Part shown: positions 24,901 to 36,900 of the stretch, piece after piece
How the letters are laid out: the number at the start of each line of letters is the position of its first letter
Position numbering within the stretch: position 1 is the stretch's first letter
Assembly (NCBI RefSeq): GCF_021018805.1
Contig: NC_086258.1
Span: 11,677,100-11,741,099 of the forward strand
Direction: 5' to 3'
Origin: Prinia subflava
Taxonomy: Eukaryota > Chordata > Aves > Passeriformes > Cisticolidae
Length of the DNA: 64,000 nt
Notes under the pieces: generated by a model
What the model was told of the DNA's origin: nothing
Database searches by the model: none
Seen by the model: the letters and a program-made list of their open reading frames with translations, nothing else
Position numbers and translations under genes: made by a program

Positions 24901-27900
24901 CTGGGTTCATGGAGTCCTTTTGCTCGTGTGGTGACTGAGGGGCTCGTGGCTGGGGGCTGTGAGCACACACACTTACCACAATTTTGTTCTTAATGCGACT
25001 CAGCCTCTGCTGTGCCTCTGCCAGCTCGGCGTCAGCTTCGGCCACTGCCTGTCTCTTGGGCTTCACCGTGCAGTGCACCTCGTAGAAGCGGACCATGTTG
25101 AGGCACCAGGAGCACAGCCCGGCTGCCGCCGTCGACTTGGACTTGATGAACTCTGGGTCAAAGCCGGGGTCCTTCCGGTATGGCCTGCAGCAGGAGGAGG
25201 CACTGCTGGGGCCCGTCCCGCTCCTCCCGGGGCTCGGGCGCCTCGGGGTGACAGGGTGGGAGAGCAGGGCCGACACCTGGATCCCACTCCTGTCCCCGAG
25301 CCCTGCTGTGCTCTGGGCAGCTGCTGGCAGGGGCTGTGAAGGGGCAGGAACCAGCCGTGGACTCACTCAAATGCCTTGAGACAGGCCTCAGGGATATTTT
25401 CCCCATCATAGTTTTTTAAGCTTGCAAGGAAGGTGTCTGCTTTTCCTATCTTGACTTTTCCTGCTGTCCAGCTCCTGTCCTTCGGAATCTTGCCGTTTTC
25501 GGCCGTCAGAACCAACACAGCTGCCATCACGTTCACTACCTCTGGTGGTGGGGCCCCAAAGGACTTCAGCTCCGTCAGGTTGTACTGGGGAGGGACCACA
25601 GGGCCACTGAGCATCACCCTGGCCTGGGGCTGCCAGCGCTGCCTGAGCGCCCGCGTCCCCCGGGGAGCTCACCCACCTTGTTGAGCGTGTCGAGGGCCTC
25701 GCGGGCGGCCGAGAGCACCACCTCTGCTTCTGCCAGGTCGCTCGCACAGGCTCGTTGCTTCTCAGCCACCATCTGGGGATGGAGGACATGGGATGGGCTA
25801 AGTGGCTGTAACCACAGAGCTCACGCTGCCCTGTCCCTCACTGGGCAGCAGCTCAGCACTTCACACCTTGTTGATGGCCTCGACCTTCAGCTCCTCCTCA
25901 TCAGCAATGGCTTTCTCCTTGCTGACCTTCTCTGTCTCAACACCCACCACGTGGATCAGTTTGTCTGTGTCCTCATTCTTCTTCTTCAGCTCTACCTCCT
26001 GGATTGCCAGCATGGCTTTCAGGTCATCCACCTCAATGAGGGAAGAAACAGAGCAGATAAAAGGGCTGATCCTGCCAAGTCCTGCCTGGTGGAGCAGCAG
26101 TGTCTTGGTATGGCTTGCGGACCTCAAAGACACTGTGACCATCCTGCAGGGATGTGCTTGCTCTGTCCCCCGTGCCAGACTGAGAATAGGCACGATGCAC
26201 AAGAGAGGCTATGGGCAGGCACCTGTGATGCCGTGCTCTGCAGCTTCAGCAGCCCCTTCTCCAGCCTCTCGATGCTGGCAGAGAGCTTGCTCCTTTTATC
26301 CGCCAGCAGGTTTTGGTAGAGCTTTATCTGCTCCAGGAAGGTCTTTGGCGTGGTATAATTGTAGCGTCTCTCCATGGCCAGGTAGGTCTTGGACATCTCC
26401 TTTGAGCTCGTGTGGACGAAGGACATGAACTGGCTGATGGAGGCCTTGACCTCTGGCTGCACAGAGAGCACAGACAGGGAGCTGCTGTAGCAGGCGTGCA
26501 GTGGCTGCACTGAGCCCTCCTGCAGTGCTGGCTCTATGTCCAGCCACAGAGGCCAGAGCAAAGTGACCCTTTTCATCAGCAGCACAACACAGGGCTGAGA
26601 TGCTCGTGGTAAAGGCACTGGTGCTGGTTCCCATGTCCCTGACATCCCTGTGTGGGGAGGAGCTGCTGTCCCCAGGCTGTTGCCTGGGCGGGTGTTTTAA
26701 GGACAGAATGGAGAGGGAGGGTTCATCCTCACCAGCACAGCACAGGGCTGCAGGCTCTGATGCTGGAACCAGCTGTAAACTTATCCCAGACCTATTCCCA
26801 GCTTGCTGTTCCCAGTCCTCAGGGTCAAGCCAGACCCCCATGCCTGGGCACACTGAACACAGAGAGCAGCAGAGGTGCAGTTCACTGCCCAGTGCTGCCC
26901 TAGGACCCCGGCTCACCTCGATGTCTGGTGTTTCCTCCAGGAACCTGCTGCTGACGGACACGAGAGCATCCTCTGGCCACTCGTGGAACCAGTCGATGGC
27001 TGTGCAGTTCACTACAGCTGGGAACCTCCTGGCCCGCACACGCAGGGTTGAGCCCACGGGGGAGAAGCAGAGGACAACCTGGGGCAGAGCAGCAGTGCCT
27101 GGGTGGGGTGTCCCTGCTGTCAGGAGCACTGTCTCTGGGGTCTCCACATGACTGCAAGGATTCTGCTGCAGACCTGAGATCTGCTGCCTTCCCGTTAACT
27201 CCCAGTACGCACGAGGTGGTCTGTGGCTGTGACCCTGTGCCTCTCACCAGGGCTGGAACTGGGACCCCTTTGGTGGCTGCAGTCAGCAGCTGAGCACAGT
27301 GCTGGTGTGGGCATCCCTGGGATGATGTGTAGCCCTGGAAGCTACTGACCCCCTCTGCTCCCAGGGAGGTCAATACAGGGCTGTTGTGCCTTGCACCTCT
27401 GGGGCTGGGGGCACCTGGGGAGTCTCTGAAAACACCTTTTGCCTAAACCCACCGTCCTGGGGTGAAACCTCGGTGTTCTGTGGCCTGTTGCAAAGAGGTT
27501 TTGGATAAGGCAAATCAGGAGCACAGGCAAACCAACCTGGAGAGCAAACACCCACCTTTAACTGGCGCCTGACTTTTTCTATAAATATTTTCCAGCAGTT
27601 TTCCTTTGTATCCTCCAATCCAAGGGCCTTCACTTGAGGCCTCATGGACCCAATGATGGTTTCCAGGTCAGTATCCTGAAAGAGGCCTGGCACTTCCCCA
27701 GACGCCAAGAAATCATTGATCACAACCAGGAATGATTCTTCAGCCACCTGGGAGTCTGTCATCAGGAACACGCCGGGGATGTTCTTCACAGCTGCTTTGA
27801 TGTACTGGGCAGCAAGGTCCAGCTGGGACAGAGAGAAACTGTCACCCTCCAGTTCAACCCCCGTGAGGTATTCTCCAAAGTGACCAGTTTGGCTGCCAGA

Positions 27901-30900
27901 GAGCTGGAGTGGAGCCTTTGGGAAGGAGCCTTTGGGAAGGAGTCTTTGGGAAGGAGTCTTTGGGAAGGGGCTGGTGCGAGGTGCTCTGCCCAGGTGCAGG
28001 TGCAGCACCTGGGCTGCCCACACCACCACCCCTGCTGTCACCAGCAGCTTCTGCCCATGCCTGGCTGGGGAAGAACTGTGGCCCCCTGGGGGGGCAGGAC
28101 TCATGGGTGTCACCTGGGAGCGGATCCTTGTGTGCAAACACCGTGTCACAAGAGAGCAGAGCCTCGTGAGCCCACCCAGGCACTGTCGCTGCAGGTGCAG
28201 GACCCGTCCCCAAGCAGGTGGCACAGAGCCAGGGTCCAAAGCTGCTCCTACCTTCAGGTCTGGGATGCCATAGCCCTTCCTCAGTGTGATCTGGAACACG
28301 CTCAGGTTGCTGATGTGAGCTGCCAGCCGTGCCAGGCTCTGCTTTCCACTGCCTCCCACCCCCACCAGGAGTGCGTTGCCCCGAGGAGACTCCAAGATCC
28401 GGCTAATTCTGCAGATGTGAGACACTGCGTCTTCAAAGAGCACCTGAAGGAAACAGGAGGGGAAGGTTTGGTGCTCTGGATCAGGGTAGAAAGAGCAGTG
28501 AGTGCCCCATAATGCACCAACCCAACCAAGCAGTGCAAGGCCACAGTCCCCTCTTTTCAGGGAGGAGCTGCCTGCCACAGGCACTCACCAGATTCATCGC
28601 TGCATTCACCTCATTGTAGCTTTCCAGGGCTTCCCTGAGCAGGTTACTCAGAGCTGCCCAGCTTACCACTGGCATGTACTTGGTCTCATCCATGCCCTGG
28701 GCAAAGTGGCAGTAGAGGTTGGGCTTGGCGAACACCAAATCTTCATTGAGTTCCTGGGAGAGGCAATTCCAGCCGTGGGGCTCAGCTGTGGGGCACCACG
28801 GGGTTAGAGCACTCTACTTTTCAGCACAACTTACTTGAAAGGAGGCTTTGCAGATGTCTGACATCAGCTTCTTGAAGCTGTACTGATCCTCTTCATCGAC
28901 CAGCTTGTCTCCATACACCCTCTCTGCTTCGTGAAGCCAGAGGCGCACCATGTCCACAGGGGTTTTCAGGCACTCGGGGGTGGAGAAGAGCAGCCCCTGA
29001 CAAACAAATCCCACAGCCCTTAGGGTAATTTTAGTGCTGCTCTAGCTGATTGCAAAGGTTTGCTCTGGGAAGAGGCCAAGGCCCTTTTCAGGGACATGGT
29101 ATGCTGCAAGGATGTGGGATGAGGAAAGGGACGAATAAGGATATTTTAGAAGAAACAGCTCTCCCACTACCTGGAATATGTTGGAGAGGTCCCGCAGGTT
29201 GAAGATGTAGTGGAACTTGATGGCTGTTGGCAGATAGTTGGAGGCAACCTTCTGGTGCAGAGCTGTTTGGCAGGACAGGGGGTGAGCAGGGCCCAGGTCC
29301 CCAGAGACCCCTGTGCCTGTCTCCCCAGCAGTGCATTCCCAGGGGCTTGTCCCACCCCAGTGTGGCAAAGACTCACCCAGCGCTGCTGCCACCAGCCGGG
29401 GCTGCATCTTCTGGAGAGCTGCTGGCATGTTCTGCCGTGCCAGGTGCTGCTGCAGGATGGTGCCGTACACGGTGTGCAGGGCCTGCCGGCTGGGAAAGCA
29501 CACAGCCAGCACGCAGAAGTGGCGCTGCAGGAAGGGACAGAAATGACATGGGCACTTTGCCCCACAGGGGGCTGATGCAGCCAACCGGCACTGCGGGGTC
29601 CCCTGCCTCGTTCCACCCTCTGGGCTTTGGTGCCTGGAGAGTGACCGTGCCAGGCAGAGCCCTCCCCCAGGTCCTGCTCACCTGCAGCCGTGAGTCGATG
29701 GTGAAGGACCCCGCGGTCGGGTTCATGCAGGCCACGTACTGGCAATTGCGAATGTCCTTCAGGGTCAGTTTGTTCCTGTCGTACCTGTGCAGGGACCAGC
29801 ACTGTGACACTTCTCCCAGGGATGGGGACAGGTTCCCCCATCATGCTGTGCCCCTCCAGCACCCACCAGTGCCCGTGGTCCATGTGCTGCCGAATGAGCG
29901 TGTGCGGTGCCACAGTGCCATACTTGTCCACTTCTGGCATGTTCATGTCATCAATGAAGTAGATCAGCCTTCTGGTGCCAGGTGGGCCAAAAATTCTCCC
30001 TGATTTCTTCTCCAGGGGTTTCTCAAGGACAGCTGCAGTGAGAGGAATAGGTGGGTGGGGGTCAGCACTGCAGGACCCTGTGGCACAGCCCGGTGTGGGG
30101 CCAGCTGCTGGCTCTGCCAGCCTTACCCTGCAGCATGGCCGAGGTTGTGTAGAAGTTGAGGGGCACAGACTGCACCAAATACTCATCTGTGCTGAGTGCT
30201 TCTAGCTTGTTCCCCATCAGGACTGACTTTCCTGTCCCTGCATTTCCCACCAGCATCACTGGCCGCTGTTTCTCCATCAGCAGGTCCATGAAGTAGCGGA
30301 TGCGAATGGTCTCTGTGGTGTGTACCATGGCAGCCTGGGGAGAGGCACTGTCAGTCCCTGCACTGCCCTGGCACTGGCAGAGGCAGGATCCTCTGTCGGG
30401 GCAGCAGGCAGTGTGCCAGAGCCCTGCACAGCGCTCCTGGCAGCTCCAACAGACGGTGCTCTCTGCACGCAGACCTGCAGCAGAGGAACTGCCCTCCCTC
30501 TCTAAAGCAACACATCTTGTGTGGTATATTGTTCTAAAGACTTCCCAACCAAATCCAAACTGTTACACAGAACAATATGAACAGTTCCTGAAACAGACAC
30601 ACAGCTACAGCCCCTTTTCCCTGACAGCTTAGATAACCCCCCAAGATGCCTCTGTAGGAAACACAAATCGAGTGCTAAAGGACATTTTGCACTCAGGCAA
30701 TAGTCATAGCTACTTTGTGAAACTCTCTGAAGCTGCAGGTTAATCTGGAGGTAAAGAAGATACGGAACTCACAGCCCTTGCTTGAGGCTTCTGTGGGGTA
30801 AAGGGAACCATAGGAAGCCATTGGGTTTGATGGGTGCTACCAGTCCAAATCCTGACAATGCTCCATGCGTTGGTGAGGGGAAGACTGTGGAGTATAGTCA

Positions 30901-33900
30901 AACCAATCATATAAACACAGCACTTTGGGAAGTACCTGTAAGGGGATGTCGGGGTCAAGCTCGAACTCTGGCACTTTTTCATCCCAGGGATTGAATGTCT
31001 TCTTTTCAGGATGAATGTAATAGTCAAAAATTGTCCCCTCATTAGGAAACCTGATGGTTTTAAATTCTGTCAGCCACCACCTGCTGAATTGCTGGCGATG
31101 ATCCACTAGCTGGAGGACAAAACAGAGACACTCAGACCCCAGACACATGACGGGCTGCAGAGAGGGGTGGCAGGTGCCTGGCAGTCCCGTGGCTGTACCT
31201 GGTCCTGGTACAAGGCTCCACCAAAGGCCCAGATACAGGCAAAGACAAAGAAGAGCTCGTATTGCTCCCGGGGTGAGTCTGGTGGGACATTCTGTGGTGT
31301 CAGGAAACATTCCAGCAGGGACAGAACTGTCTGTATGGCCGTGACCTCAGGAACAGGGGTGATTGTCTTGAACTCAGACCTGAGCTTCTCCAGGCATTGT
31401 GGCAGGTACTTGTCAAAGAGGATTGTCAGAGCGGCCTTCTCAGACTTCACTGTCCTTGTCTCAATCCAGCTGGCCACAATGCTGTGGGACAGACAAGCAG
31501 GGCTGCAGTGAGCACCCCACCCCACCCCACCCCACCCCATCCCATCCCATCCCAGCCCAGCCCAGCCCACCCCACCCCTCCCCTCCCCTCCCCTGGCTCA
31601 CGGGTTCCAGCCCAGGTCTGTGGGGTTGATGTAGAGGATCCCAGCCCGGGACACGGTGGCCGGCGTGGCCGTCCGCAGGTGGCTGATCTCGAAGATGAGC
31701 CGCATGGTGGGAGTGAGGGGGATGCGCTCGTTGCTGGCCAAGGTGAGAACCTGGGGGAAGTGGCTCATTGTGGGGGATGTCTGGAGTTGGTCCCCCGAGA
31801 TAACAAGTGAGCAAAGTCCCTGGGGTGTGATGGCACCAACCTTATTGTCATCCATGACTGTGTTCAGGGACTCGATCCACATTGGATCAATGTCTCCATC
31901 AAGGATGATCCATTTGGGCCCATCATGTGTGATGTTGGCCAGGTCACGCATTGCTGTGGAGAACAGACCTGCCCCACAGAGAGACTCGGGTTGTTCCTCT
32001 CCACACACAGCCATTTGCTGGAGGACACGTGGGATTGGTGCTCCCATGAAACATATTCCTTCTCCCTCCCACTCCAGGAAAGAGTCCCAAGGAAAAGTCT
32101 CCCCATTCCATCTCACATCCTATAAACTGAGCATTGGTGTCTCACCATCCTTCCATTCCCGTGTGGCTGGATGAATGATCCCAAACAGCTCATCGCAGGT
32201 CACAGCCTTGGGGTCGAGGTCCACAGTGACTGGCCTCCTCTTCAGGTTTTTGTATGTCTTGTTGAGGGACTTCAGCACCTGTGGAGAGAGGATGGTGCAA
32301 CCACAGGTGCTGATCCCCCCAGGCAATCTCAGCCTTCGGCAGCCCCTGCCTGCAGTGGGGGCCATGGAGCCCTGCTCCCACCTGGACTGCTTCTGGGAAA
32401 GCACCTGACCTCCCTCTGCAGAGCCAGCTCCTGGACAGGGCATTGTGGAAGCCCAGGCCCTGCCAGCCAGCCCTGTCCTGTCATCCTGCCAGCACCACAG
32501 CACACCCAGGATCAGTTGTAGGAGTGTGCCCCTGTCTGCTCTCTGACTTTGTCTCTGCTCTGCTCGTGGCTGTCCTGGGCAGCCCCTGAGCTGTGCATCC
32601 CAAACCTGCTCAGCTGCATGGGCTCAGTCTGGCACACACCGTGCCTGAGGGCCTGGCATGGCCATGGCTGCACTGCTGTCCTGTGGGGGGCCATGGGATA
32701 TGGGATATAGGATTTGGGATTTGGGATACGCTTTGCTGAGGCCAGAGGGGCCCCATGTCCTCAGGATGGTTTGGCTGCTACCTGGGACTTGCCGCAGCCA
32801 GCGTTGCCGACAACGAAGACCGAGTGTCGCACTTGTAGCAGTTCCTCCAGCTGAACCACCTTCAGCACGAAATTCTCCTCTGCCTGCAGCTTCAGCTCCA
32901 GCACGGACTCACGGATGACCTGGGAGGGAGAGCAGGCACTGACCACCAGCAGCCTTGGGAAGATGCTGGAGATGACCTGGCCACCCCCAGAAGCGCTGAA
33001 GAGATCGTCAGCCTCTGGATCCTGCCAGGACTGGGACATCTCTGGCAGAGGTGCCATGCTTGGGCTTGCACCTTCTCAAAGTTGAGGTCCCTCTTCCTGG
33101 GAACGTCCAGCGCTGGAAACAGGTCTCCAATCAGCCCCAAGAACACAGGCAAGTCATCTGTCACGATCTTGGGGATATTGAAGTCTCGTAAGGCTCTCAT
33201 CAGAACCTGGTCCTCTGCAGAGCCAGGGTCCCCTCTCTTCAAGGAGCCTGCCACCACCAGCACGGACTTGATGGCCCGCAGCCCCCAGTCGTAGTGGTCC
33301 TGTGACAGGAAGCAGAGAATCACCATTTCACTTTGATGAGGGAGAGCTGCTTCAAACAGCACTGCAGAGGAGCACCCTGTGCATCAGTCCCCAACCAGGT
33401 CACCCATATGGCACTCACTGGACCTAAACTGTGCTTATTTACATAAAAGCCTCTGTCAGTCATGGGGGTGATTTGGAACTGGGAATCTGACTTCCTTCTT
33501 GGAGACACATTTATTGTGTAAATCACCTCTCTTGAGATGAATAATATCTGAATGCTCTCACCTTAATTTGCCTAATTCTAATTCTAATTCCAATCCTAAT
33601 TCCATGCTATTCTACTTTTGGGCTTCTTGATTCCTTCCTTAAGGCAGAAAGGTGCTAAATGATGCACCAGATAGAAGTGGATCTTGTTCAGCCATAGACC
33701 TGAGCTGTGCAGAACCGTCAGTCCGTGTGCCACCACCAGCAATCCCACTACAGTGTGTCAGGTTTGGTGAATAAATGGAGTCTTTCCTCTCACAGACAGG
33801 CCTGTGTAACATTGTTAATTACCTGTTTCGACAGCAGCTCTTTGCAGAGAGTGTAGAGAGTGATGAACTTTCTTGCCAGGAGCCTGGCATCCAGGAACCC

Positions 33901-36900
33901 TTCTGCCACAAGCATGATTTCACAGATCAGTTCAAAATCGGGGACCACCATAGCGCAGGGTCTAGAGAGGAGCAGCTGCAGTTGTCAGGCCCCTGACCAC
34001 GTCCTTACCCTCCCACAGCTCCCAAGGTTTGCCCCCAAGTTTCCAGTGCAACAAACAGTCAGGTGCTGCAGTTACACTTGCTGGGGTCTCCTGCCCAGAC
34101 TCCTCCAAGTGGGGCTCATGTTCCACCAGACTGGGGCACACCAGCCCTTCTGCAGTCACAGATTGAATTTCATCAAGGACAGGAGTCCCACAGCATCTCT
34201 GTGCCTCCCCTCCCAGTGCTTCACCACCTTTTTGTCAACTCTCAATTGGATTTCTAGTTGAGGGTGGCAACCCCCCTTGCAGAGCAGCGCAGCTCACCCT
34301 GCCCGGCCACCTCTGGGGACTGTGCCACAGTGCCAAGGGCTCCCTCACACCAGGGCCACCAGTGCACGCAAACACCCCTGGCTCGGGTCACACTATGGAT
34401 GTGGCATGTGGGTGCCAGCACGGAGAAAAGTGCTGCAGTGACACCAACCCACCTGAAGAGAGCTTTCAGGTTCTCAGGTAGCTCCGTGCGCCCGGCGTAC
34501 CCTGGGTTCATGGTGATGAACAGCCCGACCGACGGGACCAGGGAGATGGTCTCCCCAAGGAAGTTGAATGTTTTCTTCTTGGCACGGATTGCATCTTGAA
34601 TACATTTTACCTGCCAGGCGAGCAGAGAGAGGTGTTGGTGCTGGCAGTTCCCAGCTCCCTGCCCAGTGCTCTGGCTGGCCCTGACTGCTCCCCAAGGTGA
34701 GCCTGAGGGTTTGGCTGTGCCAGGAATAATACTGAGATCTTGCTGAAGCCACAGCAGCAGGAGAGCTGGTCTTAAATCAGCTCCTTCCTAATCACCCCAA
34801 CTCCCTGTCCCAGGTGACGGCAGAGCTGTGGAGTGACAGGTCACCAGGACACAGGCAACACAGCTGGGCTGTGAGGTTTAACTGTGCCCAAATCTGCACT
34901 GCTGTGCTGTGTTCAAACAGGATATAGTGGAGAGAAAAGTGGTAAACTGTCCTGCCAGTTAGGTTTAACTGGGGCAGCATCCAGGACATGAGCAGGGAAG
35001 TCTCTTTGGCACCCAGTGCCACTGGGTTGTGGGGACAGCACACACCTGCACCGCAATGACAGACAGGACCTCCACCAAAATGCGATTGAACTCATCGAAG
35101 CAGCCCCAGGCACCTGTCTGGGCAAGTCCTTTGTAGATGTTCCCACAGGACTGGAGAGAAGGAGAGCAGTGGGACAGGGATCAGGCACTGCGATCCCTAA
35201 CGGCAGCTGCAATGGGGGACTGGGTGACAAAACTTGAGTGCTGAGACCTGCTCATGCCTTACAGATTGTGCTCTTCCCTAGAGAAATTCCCCACAGTGAT
35301 AAAGCCCCACTGCCGAGGCTCCCCTGGGCTCTCATAGATCCAAAACCAGGGTTCCCTTGTCTTGCACACCCCACAGTTCTCACCTTGGAGCCACCATGCT
35401 GTTGTCCCGTGCCCTACCTTGTAGTCCATCTGCTCGGAGCAGTTGAACACGTAGACCATCATGCCCACAGCCCGGCCCAGGTCCTTGGTGGTCTCTGTCT
35501 TCCCGGTGCCTGCAGGGCCAGCGGGGGCTCCCCCCATGTACAGGTGAAGGGACTGAGTCAGGGTGATGTAGCACCTGTGGAGGGAGGACACCGGGGCTGA
35601 GCGGGGCCCGTGGCATGGCGTGGCCACGTGCCAGGGGCAGTGGGAGGTGTGGGGGGCCGAGCCCCAACCTGTCTGTCAGGGGGGTGATGACCAGGCGGGG
35701 GGTGTTCCCCAGGTACTCGTAGGCGTACAGGAGCTGAGCGTCGCAGATGTTGGCGTAGCAGTGCCTGTCCCCGTCATCCCAGCGGTGCCGCAGCTGCGAC
35801 TGCCAGGCAAACGCCTGGGAGCTCTCCACCTGCGGAGCAGCTGGCTGTGGGGGCAGGTGGGCAGAGGCACTGCCCACCCCGGCCCGCTGGGACACCACAC
35901 ACCCCTGCCTTGGGACCGTTTGCCACCTCCCAGCACAAGGACAGTGTGCAAAGGGGTCCTGGGGCCGTGGGGTGGGGGAGAACCATCCCTCCTCATGGCC
36001 CAGGCCAGTCCACACCTGCCAACAGAGGTGCCCGGCCCAAAAGTAATAGAATGACAGGAAATCTGTGCTCCAAAGTTCTGAGAGATGGTGCAGCAAAAAA
36101 TCCCTCTGGTACCAAATACCTTTGTTTGGATCATTTTGGCCACGACGTCCCTTGCATGGACATCAATAGTACAGATTGTCATGATCTTCATTCTGTCTCC
36201 AGCACTCAGGTTCCCAAGGAGCAGGGAAATCAGGGCATTCAGCCGGGCAATCTGGGGAAGGACAGAAATAATGGACACAGAGATTATGCCCTCATTTGTC
36301 CTCCTCTCGATGACCCCTGGCCTGGCAGAGAGGCTCGGGCTGGCTCCAGGTCAGGTGTGGATGATGCCAACCTGCTTTTTGTTATAATCCTTCACGGCAT
36401 TCTCGTAACCTTTCTCCAGACTCTCAAAGGCAACACCAACCTCTGTGGTCCAGGCGATCTGGGTGCACGTGAGAGCGACCTGCAGCAAACCATGGGGACA
36501 ACACGGCCATAAAGAGGAACCTGCTGTGGCTCAGGGTGGGCGCCTGTGCCTGCCGGGGCTCTCTGGCTCCGCCTCCTGTCCCTCTCAGAGCCGGCCCAGC
36601 CTGGCCCCGTGCAGCAGCACCCACCTGTGCCGGGTAGTCAAACACCCACTCCTCCCGTGGTTTGTCCTCGTAGGTGCGCAGGGCCTGGGGGATGAGGCTG
36701 CGCAGCGTCGAGCGCATGCGCTCCAGCAGCCGGTTCAGCCACACCTCCACCTGCAGGGTCACATCCAGCAGAGCTCAGCGGCTCCCAGCCCACCCAGGCC
36801 GCACAAACCTCTCCCTGCACATCCCAGTACACCACAGGAGAGGGTCTGGGGCTGGTCCCGCAGGGCACAGCCCACGGGATGTGAGGAGGGGTGGGCTGAG

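Larger units (their letters stand above)
30335..35045 (-). other. DNAH17: DNAH17 mid-gene introns over 300 bp
   Basis: The gaps are 30335-30935, 32279-32781, 33300-33822, 33962-34452 and 34611-35045. They hold two short simple repeats (32695-32729 and 33572-33603, listed separately). No nested gene or mobile element was recognised. Confidence 0.75.
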
